A DNA stretch of 64,000 bases from an uncultured Paracoccaceae bacterium (GTDB lineage: Bacteria; Pseudomonadota; Alphaproteobacteria; Rhodobacterales; Rhodobacteraceae). The stretch covers positions 82,566 through 146,565 of the forward strand of contig CAJJAR010000002.1 of assembly GCA_905182105.1 (NCBI GenBank), written 5' to 3'. The number at the start of each line of letters is the position of its first letter. Position 1 is the stretch's first letter. The notes beneath the pieces were generated by a model that had not been told where the DNA came from, made no database searches, and worked only from the letters and a program-made list of their open reading frames with translations. Shown here one piece after another: positions 38,828-47,209 of the stretch. The position numbers and the translations under genes are program-made.

Positions 38828-39585
38828 TGGCCACTCCAGCCTCCATCAATTATATGAGTGTGTCCTGTAGTGAAACCACTTTCGTCACTGCCAAGGTAGA
38901 CAACCAATGCCGCAATTTCCTCAGCACTAGCTACGCGGCCCATGGGCTGGCGTGACACGAATTGCTTCATCGCCTCGTCATAGCTACCCAGTTCTTCGCC
39001 TAAAGTCTTAACGCGATCATGCCAGCTTGGGCTTTCTACAGTGCCCGGACATATACAGTTACAGCGGATGCCTTGCTTAATGTAATCGACTGCGACCGAT
39101 TTGGTCATACCAACCACCGCTGCTTTGGTCGCGCCATAGATAAACCGATTGGGGGCACCGATGATAGATCCGGCAGCCGAGGACATATTAATGATTGACC
39201 CACCACCACGCTCAATCATTCCAGGTAACGCGGCGCGCACGGTACGCACCATAGACCGCACGTTAAGGTCAAAGGCAAAGTCCCATTCATCATCCGTCGC
39301 ATCCAAAATTGCACCGTGGTGCACAAAGCCTGCGCAGTTGAACAAGACGTCTGGTTTAGTCTTGGTAACCCCATCCAAAATACTTTCAGAATCTCGCACA
39401 TCAAGTTCGAAAATTTCAATATTTTCGAGATTCGCATCCCGAATCGTGGATAATGCATCCATGTTTACATCCGTCGCAAAGACCTGCGCACCCTCTTTGG
39501 ACATAGCAATTACACTGGCCCGTCCGATCCCCTGACCTGCTGCTGTTATCAAAACACGCTTTCCTCTAAGCCTTTGTCCAGTCAT
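38824..39585 (-). CDS. SDR, 2-keto-3-deoxy-sugar-acid dehydrogenase-like
   Basis: A 253-residue short-chain dehydrogenase of the DHRS6-like group: [36 protein letters not shown], active site [34 protein letters not shown], and [14 protein letters not shown]. Bacterial relatives oxidise 2-keto-3-deoxy-L-fuconate or the pentonate analogue at C4. It is the first gene of the run SDR-dehydratase-FAH hydrolase-2-hydroxyacid dehydrogenase, which agrees with that role. Confidence 0.86.
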   Translation of the reverse strand: MTGQRLRGKRVLITAAGQGIGRASVIAMSKEGAQVFATDVNMDALSTIRDANLENIEIFELDVRDSESILDGVTKTKPDVLFNCAGFVHHGAILDATDDEWDFAFDLNVRSMVRTVRAALPGMIERGGGSIINMSSAAGSIIGAPNRFIYGATKAAVVGMTKSVAVDYIKQGIRCNCICPGTVESPSWHDRVKTLGEELGSYDEAMKQFVSRQPMGRVASAEEIAALVVYLGSDESGFTTGHTHIIDGGWSGQ

Positions 39586-39770
39586 GATTTTTCACCTTCA
39601 TATACTATTTTTCTCACCTGTCTTTTGCTTTGCGAGCTTTATCTTTTAGCCCAATCCCAATGTAAATTAAATTAGGACACTGGAACTTTTAAGCGGATAA
39701 GTTACCGTATGACAGAGATTTAGATTTGACCATAACCCGCACGAGTTTCTGATGCAAAAGGACCAATGTC

Positions 39771-40655
39771 ATGAATCAAGCCCGCAAGATTACCCTAATC
39801 GGTACTGGCCTAATGGGCATTCCAATGTCCCGTAATCTGATGGCGGCAGGGTATGATTTGACAGTCTGGAACCGCACCATCAATCGCACGACACCACTTG
39901 TAAATGAAGGAGCAAAAACTGCTCCAACAGCTGCGGAGGCTATTTCGAGTGCACAAGTCATCATAACGATGTTGTCAGACGGGTTCGCGACACAAGCGCT
40001 CCTCGATGATAAAGAATTTCAATCAAAATTAACCGCTGGAATGATCTGGATAGACATGTCCAGCGCCAAGCCGGAACACGCCCGCGCTCAATCAGCCCAG
40101 CTGGCCAAATTTGGTGTAGCCCACCTTGATGCCCCAGTGTCTGGCGGAACCAAAGGCGCGGAAGCAGGAACCCTTGCTATCATGGCAGGTGGCGATCTGG
40201 TAATTTTTGAAGATGTGTGCAGTGTCTTTGACGCGATGGGCCATCCTGTTTATGTGGGACCTTCCGGTACAGGCCAACTGTGCAAATTGGCAAATCAGAC
40301 CATCGTTGCGGTGACAATTTCTGCGGTGGCCGAGGCGACGCTACTGGCCGAAAAAGGCGGTGCTGATCCCGCCGCTTTACGTGCCGCACTTAAAGGAGGT
40401 TTTGCAGACAGCGTGATTTTGCAGCAGCACGGGGAACGGATGTCGACAGGGAATTTCGCCCCCGGTGGACTGTCAAAATTTCAGGTTAAAGACCTTGATA
40501 ACACATTAGCAGAAGCAGAAGCCCTCGGGCTGGAACTCCCAGCGACCCAAGCTGTGAGAGATCGGTTTGCACATTTTTGCGAAGAAATGGATGGCGCTGA
40601 TCTGGACCATTCGGGACTATATCTGGAACTTAAAAGTAGGAATGACCTGATATGA
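39771..40655 (+). CDS. Beta-hydroxyacid dehydrogenase (HIBADH/GarR family)
   Basis: A 294-residue NAD(P)-dependent enzyme: ITLIGTGLMGIPMSRNLMAAGYDL, DMSSAKPEHARAQS, HLDAPVSGGTKGAEAGTLAIMAGG, and catalytic lysine in GTGQLCKLANQTIVAV. It resembles tartronate semialdehyde reductase and other HIBADH enzymes; the substrate is open. It overlaps the denD-like gene by four bases, so a sugar-acid substrate is likely. Confidence 0.86.
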   Translation: MNQARKITLIGTGLMGIPMSRNLMAAGYDLTVWNRTINRTTPLVNEGAKTAPTAAEAISSAQVIITMLSDGFATQALLDDKEFQSKLTAGMIWIDMSSAKPEHARAQSAQLAKFGVAHLDAPVSGGTKGAEAGTLAIMAGGDLVIFEDVCSVFDAMGHPVYVGPSGTGQLCKLANQTIVAVTISAVAEATLLAEKGGADPAALRAALKGGFADSVILQQHGERMSTGNFAPGGLSKFQVKDLDNTLAEAEALGLELPATQAVRDRFAHFCEEMDGADLDHSGLYLELKSRNDLI

Positions 40656-41617
40656 GTAAAATCCTTATCCTCGGCGGTGGAGGAATGATTGGCCAAAAAC
40701 TCGCTAAGCGGATTATTGAAACAAATGTCATGGCCAATTCTGAACTGACGCTCTTTGACCGCGCCTTTACAAGTAATGCTTTGGTTGCAAAAACTATGAC
40801 CGGAAACTTAGCTAACCCCACGACAGCGAAGACGCTCGCGGCCAGTCGTCCTGAGGTAATTTTTCATCTTGCAGCGATTGTATCGGGTCAAGCGGAAGCC
40901 GAATTTAATCTTGGCTGGAACGTGAACATGATGGCGATGTGGCATCTTTTAAATGCCCTCAAAGTTGAACATGAGGCGTCTGGTTGCACCTATCGCCCAC
41001 GTTTGGTTTTCACTTCTTCCATTGCGGTGTTTGGCGGGCCTTATCCAGAAAAGATCGGCGATGAGTTTCTGTCTGCGCCACAGACCAGCTATGGCGCACA
41101 AAAAGCAACTTGCGAATTAATGGTCAATGATTTTAGCCGAAAAGGCATCATTGATGGGCTATCATTACGGCTACCCACCATTTGCGTGCGACCTGGCAAA
41201 GCTAATGCAGCAGCATCTTCGTTCTTTTCGGGAATCATTCGGGAGCCTTTAAACGGATTCGAGGCGATCTTGCCTGTCGCAGATACCGTGCGCCACTGGC
41301 ACGCCAGCCCGCGTGCTGCGGCGCAGTTCCTGATCCATGCAGCTTTGCTAGATACAAAAATATTGAACGGGCGACGTGCGCTGAACCTTCCCGGGTTTAG
41401 CTGTACAGTTGCCGAACAAATCGAAGCCTTGCGCCATGCCGCAGGCCAAAAGGCAGTTGACCTAATCAAATCCGTACCAGACGAAACCATCATCAATATG
41501 GTAAGCGGATGGCCACGCGATTTCCAGCCAGACCGTGCGATTTCGCTGGGGTTTGAAGCAGAGAAAAGTTTTAATGAAATCATCGAAGTCTACATGCAGG
41601 ATGATCTTAGTACTTAG
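40652..41617 (+). CDS. denD: D-erythronate dehydrogenase-like extended SDR
   Basis: A 321-residue NAD-dependent epimerase/dehydratase-fold enzyme starting KILILGGGGMIGQKLAKRII. It has FHLAAIVSGQAEAEFNLGWNVN, TSSIAVFGGPYP and the Y-x-x-x-K site in TSYGAQKATCELMVNDFSRKG, with LRLPTICVRPGKANAAASSFFSGIIREPL after it. This pattern matches DenD, which oxidises D-erythronate at C2 in the tetronate pathway. OtnK/OtnC lie 7 kb away in the same island. The stop overlaps the convergent GntR gene by four bases. Confidence 0.82.
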   Translation: MSKILILGGGGMIGQKLAKRIIETNVMANSELTLFDRAFTSNALVAKTMTGNLANPTTAKTLAASRPEVIFHLAAIVSGQAEAEFNLGWNVNMMAMWHLLNALKVEHEASGCTYRPRLVFTSSIAVFGGPYPEKIGDEFLSAPQTSYGAQKATCELMVNDFSRKGIIDGLSLRLPTICVRPGKANAAASSFFSGIIREPLNGFEAILPVADTVRHWHASPRAAAQFLIHAALLDTKILNGRRALNLPGFSCTVAEQIEALRHAAGQKAVDLIKSVPDETIINMVSGWPRDFQPDRAISLGFEAEKSFNEIIEVYMQDDLST

Positions 41618-42264
41618 CCATCTAATGTCTTGCCTGTCATATGTCGTTCAAGGTGATCGTAAATTTTGGCACGCGTTAGGCTCTCGTTTCCTGACAAGGC
41701 AGCGTCTAAAATTTCGGCATGGTGCTGGATGTTCTCGGAGATGAAATTGAATTTGCGGTCCGCGACCATCAACTGTTGTCGGAATTGAGCATAGATGCGA
41801 CCGTGAGTTTGGTACAAGATCTCAGATCCACAGGCCGAAATAAGGGTTTGGTGAAACTCGTTTTCGGAATTGAACCAAATGTCCACCAGATCAGACGGAT
41901 CATCCATGTCGTGAATACGCTTTTCGATATGGCTAAGTTTATGATGCGCAGCTGTCAAGCGGGCTTCCCAAGCCACACCGCCATTGCGGATCGACATAAT
42001 CGTGCCTTCACTTTCCAAAAGTACCCGCAAATGCGTCAGTTCGATCAATTTTTTGACGGAGCGGTTAGGCACGCGAAATCCGCGCTGCTCCTGAAAATGA
42101 ACCAGCCCTATTGCAGATAATCGGAACAAGGCCTCGCGTACGGTGCTGGCTGCACAGCCAAACTCCTCACGCAGTAGTTCGGCACGCAGTTTCGCACCAT
42201 GTTCGAAAGCATTCGAGATTAGGCGTTTTTTGAGTTCTTGATAAAGGTCAACTTCTTGGGACAT
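41614..42264 (-). CDS. GntR-family transcriptional regulator, FCD subfamily (first)
   Basis: A DNA-binding repressor of about 216 residues. The N-terminal winged helix is LRAELLREEFGCAASTVREALFRLSAIGLVHFQEQRGFRVP. The C-terminal FCD ligand domain has LTHLRVLLESEGTIMSI, NSENEFHQTLISACG and ENIQHHAEILDAALSG, whose histidines are typical metal/ligand contacts. I chose the ATG at 42264; the longer frame adds 30 unconserved residues. It is divergent from the TRAP transporter operon and probably controls it in response to a sugar acid. Confidence 0.88.
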   Translation of the reverse strand: MSQEVDLYQELKKRLISNAFEHGAKLRAELLREEFGCAASTVREALFRLSAIGLVHFQEQRGFRVPNRSVKKLIELTHLRVLLESEGTIMSIRNGGVAWEARLTAAHHKLSHIEKRIHDMDDPSDLVDIWFNSENEFHQTLISACGSEILYQTHGRIYAQFRQQLMVADRKFNFISENIQHHAEILDAALSGNESLTRAKIYDHLERHMTGKTLDG

Positions 42265-42317
42265 GTCGATACCTGTATGTTGAGTGGCTTGGATTAAGTT
42301 AGAATAAATAATTTCAG

Positions 42318-42330
42318 AAATATACCAAAA
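42318..42330. promoter_or_regulatory. Candidate operator, TATACCA family (dctP/gntR)
   Basis: AAATATACCAAAA lies between the divergent GntR gene and the TRAP operon. The identical 13-mer occurs at 50708 and a one-mismatch copy at 58358. It resembles the half-site of the UxuR/ExuR consensus TTGGTATACCAA, as I recall it. Confidence 0.55.
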
Positions 42331-42334
42331 TCTC

Positions 42335-42352
42335 GAAATTAAGGATAATTTC
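42335..42352. promoter_or_regulatory. Perfect inverted repeat in the gntR-dctP promoter region
   Basis: GAAATTAAGGATAATTTC has perfect 6-bp arms around a 6-base centre and sits five bases after the TATACCA site. It may be a second operator or part of one larger site. Confidence 0.4.
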
Positions 42353-42459
42353 ACTTTTTCCTTGTTGGATATAATTCTTCAGCTAAACTCAGATTAGCGT
42401 AATTTAAGTGGAGTCTCGTAAACCTCCAGTAACACACGCTCAACGTCTGGGAGGACAAC

Positions 42460-43482
42460 ATGAAACTATTCAAAACAGCGGCTACATTAGCTGTCGCCGC
42501 AACTATGGTTGCTGGTACTGCGATGGCCGGCGGTCACGCAACAACGAAACTTCGTATTCAAACGCACTTTTCGCCTGAGACATTGTCTGGCAAAATGGCT
42601 GCTAAATATATCGATGACATTCAAACAATGTCGAACGGTGAAATTGCGGTGGAAATGTTCTATTCCTCATCAGTAGTGAAGTCAGTTGAGACTTTTGACG
42701 CCGCAGCCACAGGTATTCTTGATTGTGACATGACCGGCGGAGCTTACCAAACTGGTAAAAACCCTGCATTCCAATTTGCGGGCGACCTCATGGGCGGCTA
42801 CCAAAATCCATACCAGCAGATGGCTTGGTTGCTTCACGGTAATGGTCGTGCAGCTTTGAACGGTTTGTACAATGGCTATGATATGGAATTCATTGGTTGG
42901 TGGATTCCTGGCCCAGAATCTTTGGCTTCAACCAGCCCTATCCGCAACGCAGATGACTTCAAGGATTGGAAATTCCGCTCCCCCCCAGGCCTCGCAACCA
43001 AAGTTTTCTCGGCTATGGGTGCATCTCCAATCGTAATGGATTTCAACGAAATCTTCACTGCACTTGAAACAGGTATCATTGATGGCGCAGACGCAGCGAA
43101 CTTGACTAACAATGTTGGCTTGGGTCTTTACGACATTGCAAATCACACCAACTTTCCTGGCTTTCACTCTATGCCAGCTGACCACCTTGCATGCCGCAAG
43201 GATGTTTGGGACGCAATGCCGGACAACCACAAGCGCATCATGGAAGTCGCAATGGACAGCCTTGCATTGCACAACGCTACTATCAACGAAGTCCAAAATG
43301 CCCAGACTGCTAAAGATCTACGCGCAAAAGGTGTGAACCTTTACGAGTGGACACCTGAAGATCTGGCCAAGTACCGCGCCGCTGTACAAACAGGTTGGAC
43401 TGAATTTGCCACAACACCGGAAGCCAAGGCATTGCTAGAAAGCCACATTTCCTTCCTGAAAAACATGGGTGCTATGAAGTAG
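42460..43482 (+). CDS. dctP: TRAP transporter substrate-binding protein
   Basis: Periplasmic solute receptor of 340 residues. The signal peptide MKLFKTAATLAVAATMVAGTAMA is followed by KLRIQTHFSPETLSGKMAAKYIDDI. Inner segments IRNADDFKDWKFRSPPGLATKVFSAMGASPI and LETGIIDGADAANLTNN hold the arginine that usually binds the substrate carboxylate. The sequence around WWIPGPESL and HSMPADHLACRKDVWDAM suggests the mannitol/chloroaromatic-type TRAP group. A terminator-like hairpin right after it would favour excess receptor over the membrane subunits. Confidence 0.92.
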   Translation: MKLFKTAATLAVAATMVAGTAMAGGHATTKLRIQTHFSPETLSGKMAAKYIDDIQTMSNGEIAVEMFYSSSVVKSVETFDAAATGILDCDMTGGAYQTGKNPAFQFAGDLMGGYQNPYQQMAWLLHGNGRAALNGLYNGYDMEFIGWWIPGPESLASTSPIRNADDFKDWKFRSPPGLATKVFSAMGASPIVMDFNEIFTALETGIIDGADAANLTNNVGLGLYDIANHTNFPGFHSMPADHLACRKDVWDAMPDNHKRIMEVAMDSLALHNATINEVQNAQTAKDLRAKGVNLYEWTPEDLAKYRAAVQTGWTEFATTPEAKALLESHISFLKNMGAMK

Positions 43483-43507
43483 TCAGGGTCTAATAAACTA
43501 AACTTTG

Positions 43508-43539
43508 CGGCAAGGCTGTTTCCATGGCCTTGCCGTTTT
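43508..43539 (+). terminator. Terminator or attenuator between dctP and the enolase-family gene
   Basis: A 9-bp perfect stem CGGCAAGGC / GCCTTGCCG with a ten-base loop and a TTTT tail ends 20 bases before the next start. It probably lets partial read-through into the downstream operon genes. Confidence 0.8.
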
Positions 43540-43559
43540 CCCTCTTATACCTGGTTCTC

Positions 43560-44729
43560 ATGAAAATCACTCGCATCATTAGCCATGTATTGTCGTACGA
43601 CATGCCCGAAGTTTTGGGTTATTCGCAGCAATACTACGCCAAGCGCTCCGCCCATTTGGTCGAGGTGAAGACAGATGAGGGCGTGACCGGATGGGGTGAG
43701 TGTTTTGGCCCCGGCAATGTAGCACTGGCCAACAAGAGTATCGTTGAAAAAGTCATTCAGCCAATGGTGGTTGGAATGGACCCGATGGATCGGGACGTGG
43801 TTTGGCACAAGGTGTACAACCTTCTGAGAGACCATGGGCAAAAGGGTATGCCAATGCAGGCCTTGTCTGGTGTAGATATCGCTTTGTGGGATATTGCTGG
43901 CAAGGTCGCTAACTTACCTTTACACAAACTGATTGGGGGGGCGCACCGCATTGATGTGCCATGTTATGGCTACGGCATGATGCTGCGTGATGAACCGATA
44001 GCAGATTTGACAGCTCGGTTCGAAGATGAGGCCGCCGCCATCAAAGGCATGGGATTTGCCGCCGCCAAGATGAAGGTTGGCTTTGGGCCAAAACCCGACG
44101 TGAAACTTTGCCGGGCGGTTCGGCGCGGTGTCGGCGACGACTTCCGCTTTATGGTTGATGCCAACCACTGTTATACAACTTCCGATGCCTTCTATGTTGG
44201 CCACGCTTTGGATGAACTTGATGCTTATTGGTTCGAAGAACCGATCGCGCCCGAAGATTTGGACGGTTACCGCGAATTGCGAGCAGGTTTGCGGGTAAAC
44301 ATTTCTGGCGGTGAAGCTGAATTTAACCGCTGGAGCTGGCGTAGCATACTTGAAAACCGCGGCCTCGACATCGCACAGCCAGAGGTGTGCGCCTTAGGCG
44401 GGGTCAGCGAATACCTTCGGGTTCTCGCCCTGTGTCATGCACACTTCACCCCCGTAATTAACCACGTTTGGGGCAGTGCAATTGCAGTAGCAACCAACCT
44501 ACAATTACTCGCTGCGATGCCACCCATGCCAGGGGGCTTACACCCTTGGGAGCCGATGTTAGAATTTGACACCACCGACAACAAGTTTCGCGACAATCTC
44601 CTGGCCGAGCCCTTAGATATTCAGGGCCAAGTTAAAGCCAAAAATGGTCGTGTCGCAGTACCGACAGGGCACGGCATTGGAGTCGAACCAGATCGTGATT
44701 TCATCAAACATTATTCAGTCGACGCATAA
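43560..44729 (+). CDS. Enolase-superfamily (mandelate racemase group) enzyme, galactarolactone cycloisomerase-like
   Basis: A 389-residue acid-sugar enzyme. Key residues are the K-x-K pair K170/K172 (AAAKMKVGFGP), metal ligands D200 (MVDANH), E226 region (FEEP) and E252 region (SGGEAE), and general base H302 (INHVWGS). The C-terminal part, GGLHPWEPMLEFDTTDNKFRDNL, resembles D-galactarolactone cycloisomerase (Gci) of Agrobacterium, as I recall that family. Other acid-sugar lactone or dehydratase activity is possible. The ATG at 43560 lies beyond the dctP terminator; a longer in-frame start would lie inside the hairpin. TRAP membrane genes follow. Confidence 0.85.
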   Translation: MKITRIISHVLSYDMPEVLGYSQQYYAKRSAHLVEVKTDEGVTGWGECFGPGNVALANKSIVEKVIQPMVVGMDPMDRDVVWHKVYNLLRDHGQKGMPMQALSGVDIALWDIAGKVANLPLHKLIGGAHRIDVPCYGYGMMLRDEPIADLTARFEDEAAAIKGMGFAAAKMKVGFGPKPDVKLCRAVRRGVGDDFRFMVDANHCYTTSDAFYVGHALDELDAYWFEEPIAPEDLDGYRELRAGLRVNISGGEAEFNRWSWRSILENRGLDIAQPEVCALGGVSEYLRVLALCHAHFTPVINHVWGSAIAVATNLQLLAAMPPMPGGLHPWEPMLEFDTTDNKFRDNLLAEPLDIQGQVKAKNGRVAVPTGHGIGVEPDRDFIKHYSVDA

Positions 44730-44744
44730 CGTAAAGGGAACCCC

Positions 44745-45587
44745 ATGCAGAAAAAATCAGGCGAGCTTGCAGAATGGCTTTTCCCACTCGCTTTTGTGGG
44801 CACAACAGCTTGGCTGATCTGGCATTTGCCAGCCTTCATGCTGGACTGGATCCCGTACACTTCTGACAGCATGCGCGCTCAAGTAGAGGCTATCTACATA
44901 CGCGCCGACATCACGCCAGACATGGTTGGCATCTTTGGTGGGCACATTGACATTCTTGATATGACAGCGCTGATCCTGACACCTGTTTTCGCTTTCTTTG
45001 GTGCGCAGTCTGTCCAGCGTGCCGGTATGGAATACGAGGGCGCCAGTACAATTGATCGGATCGCCCTATTCATTGGGCGCGTTACGATGATGATGATAGC
45101 AGTGATGACCATTGTTATGCTTTACGAGGTATTTATGCGCTACATCATGGAGCGCCCGACCGAGTGGGCCAACGAAATGACCCTATGGTTTGCGAGCTTC
45201 GTTTTCCTGACCTCCGGCTTTTACGCGATGCAGCAACGCTGCCATATTCGTATTTTCCTGATTTACGATATGGCACCACGCTGGCTGCAACGGGTGTTTG
45301 ATAGCTTATCTTGCCTGTTGATCGTCACCTTTGCCTTTGCGCTAGTCTTTGGCAGCTACAAGCAGGTGTTTGTGAATAAACTTTATAAATGGGAGCTCTA
45401 CGGCTCTGCCTTTAATCCTCCGATCCCTGCGACCTTGCAACCAATGGTGTTAATTATGGTTTCCCTTGTTGCAGCCCAAGCGGTGCTGAACCTAATCGCA
45501 GATTGGAACAAGGAGCCAGAGATTCACACCGATGAACCGGACCCAGAAGAAATCAAAGCATTGAAACGTGCAGTAGGACAAGACTAA
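44745..45587 (+). CDS. dctQ: TRAP transporter small membrane subunit, long form
   Basis: A 280-residue inner-membrane protein. The canonical DctQ part lies at about residues 100-265 (MTIVMLYEVFMRYIMERPTEWANEMTLWFASFVF, QQRCHIRIFLIYDMAPRW). It is preceded by about 100 extra residues with two more hydrophobic segments. Long DctQ proteins are a mark of the mannitol/chloroaromatic-type (FcbT-like) TRAP group. Its stop and the dctM start share a TAATG junction. Confidence 0.88.
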   Translation: MQKKSGELAEWLFPLAFVGTTAWLIWHLPAFMLDWIPYTSDSMRAQVEAIYIRADITPDMVGIFGGHIDILDMTALILTPVFAFFGAQSVQRAGMEYEGASTIDRIALFIGRVTMMMIAVMTIVMLYEVFMRYIMERPTEWANEMTLWFASFVFLTSGFYAMQQRCHIRIFLIYDMAPRWLQRVFDSLSCLLIVTFAFALVFGSYKQVFVNKLYKWELYGSAFNPPIPATLQPMVLIMVSLVAAQAVLNLIADWNKEPEIHTDEPDPEEIKALKRAVGQD

Positions 45588-47209
45588 TGGATATTGGAAC
45601 AATCTCACTGGTATTGATGCTTGCGCTAATTGCGCTGTTGGCTATCGGTATGCCGCTTGGCTTCGCCTCAGCATCCCTCGCGGTTCTGGTCTTGGTGATG
45701 AAGTTTGAACCCGCACTTCTGTCAAACCCGCTTACCTTTGGGGACGGTATTTTGACAGGCAGGCCAGGGACTGGCCCACTCTATATTCTAGCCCAAAAGA
45801 TATACGGGCTCTTAACAGATTATGTCCTTATATCGATACCGTTGTTTATCTTTATGGCGTCCTTGCTCGAACGATCGGGCATCGCCAAAGACATGTATTC
45901 GTCTTTGAATGTCTGGCTGTCACGCACCCGTGGTGGGATTGCAATTGTAACATCCATCATGGCTGTTATCATGGCAGCTATGTCGGGGATCATCGGGGGT
46001 GAAGTTGTACTACTTGGCCTGATTGCCCTACCCCAAATGCTTCGCTTAGGGTATAATCAAAACCTCGCAATTGGTGTGATCTGTGCATCTGGCAGCCTTG
46101 GGACAATGATCCCACCATCGATTGTTTTAATCATCTACGGCTTGATCACAGAAACCTCAATCAAAGCGCTTTTTACCGCGTCATTCATCCCAGGGTTCAT
46201 GCTTGCCTCGATGTTCATTCTCTACATCATCGTGCGCACTACACTGCGCCCTGAAGACGCACCATTGCCCGAGGAAGATCCAAACGATCCTCCCCGCGGT
46301 GAAAAGCGCCTGCTGTTTTTGGCCTTTATGTCAATCGTCATCGCTGGGTTTTCAACCTTCTTATTTTTGCGGGCAACGTTTTTTGAGCTTTCAGGATCCA
46401 ATGCTGCGAGCGACGGCGATCCTGCCCGCCTTGGCACTGCCGCGCACATGCCGTGGCTTGCAGGAATCACGATTTTTGCACTGATTCTGATCTACGTTGT
46501 CTTCGGCAAGGAACGCGCCAAAACTGGTTGGGACATGGGCAAGGGTCTTGTAGCACCTATGGTCGTTATTGGAGTTGTTATGGGCTCCATCTACGGAGGT
46601 ATCACTGGCATCACTGAAGCTGCTGGCATGGGCGCTGCTGCTGTCTTAATCATTGCGATCTTGCGAGGTGAAGGGTCGTTTGCTTTAGTTTGGGAAAGCC
46701 TGATGCGCACCTTGCGCTCCACAGGAACCATCATCTGGGTTACGATTGGCGCGGCGTCTCTTGCTGGGGCCTATACAATCGCAGGCGGTCCACAATATGT
46801 TGCAGATTTAATCGTGGGCAAAGACCTTCCAACAATGATGGTCATCCTCACCATGATGATGATCTTGCTGTTCATGGGTGCTTTTATGGATTGGGTCGGG
46901 ATCGTACTTTTGATTATCCCAGTCTTTCTTCCCATCGTCTTGCGCCTCCCGATCGACGAGATCGGCTTCATAGGCCAGCTAGAACCAAGTCATGTGGCGA
47001 TCTGGTTTGGCGTTGTGTTTTGTATGAACATGCAGGTCAGCTTTTTGTCACCACCCTTTGGACCTGCCGCCTTTTATCTTAAATCAGTGGCCCCACCCCA
47101 CATCAGCTTAACAGATATCTTCAAAGGGTTCCTGCCATTCATCGGGATCCAAATTGTAGCGCTGTCAGTTCTACTGATCTGGCCCAATATCATCGCGATC
47201 CTCCTTTAA
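45587..47209 (+). CDS. dctM: TRAP transporter large permease subunit, long form
   Basis: A 540-residue permease, more than 100 residues longer than standard DctM. The core shows MPLGFASASLAVLVL, FIFMASLLERSGIAKDMYSSLNVWLSRTRGGIAI, SGIIGGEVVLLGLIALPQMLRLGYNQNLAIGVICASGSLGTMIPPSIVLIIYG and FLSPPFGPAAFYLKSV. The extra length is an insertion at about 232-330 holding two additional hydrophobic segments separated by a polar loop. It is coupled to dctQ upstream and to the dioxygenase gene downstream by TAATG overlaps. Confidence 0.93.
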   Translation: MDIGTISLVLMLALIALLAIGMPLGFASASLAVLVLVMKFEPALLSNPLTFGDGILTGRPGTGPLYILAQKIYGLLTDYVLISIPLFIFMASLLERSGIAKDMYSSLNVWLSRTRGGIAIVTSIMAVIMAAMSGIIGGEVVLLGLIALPQMLRLGYNQNLAIGVICASGSLGTMIPPSIVLIIYGLITETSIKALFTASFIPGFMLASMFILYIIVRTTLRPEDAPLPEEDPNDPPRGEKRLLFLAFMSIVIAGFSTFLFLRATFFELSGSNAASDGDPARLGTAAHMPWLAGITIFALILIYVVFGKERAKTGWDMGKGLVAPMVVIGVVMGSIYGGITGITEAAGMGAAAVLIIAILRGEGSFALVWESLMRTLRSTGTIIWVTIGAASLAGAYTIAGGPQYVADLIVGKDLPTMMVILTMMMILLFMGAFMDWVGIVLLIIPVFLPIVLRLPIDEIGFIGQLEPSHVAIWFGVVFCMNMQVSFLSPPFGPAAFYLKSVAPPHISLTDIFKGFLPFIGIQIVALSVLLIWPNIIAILL

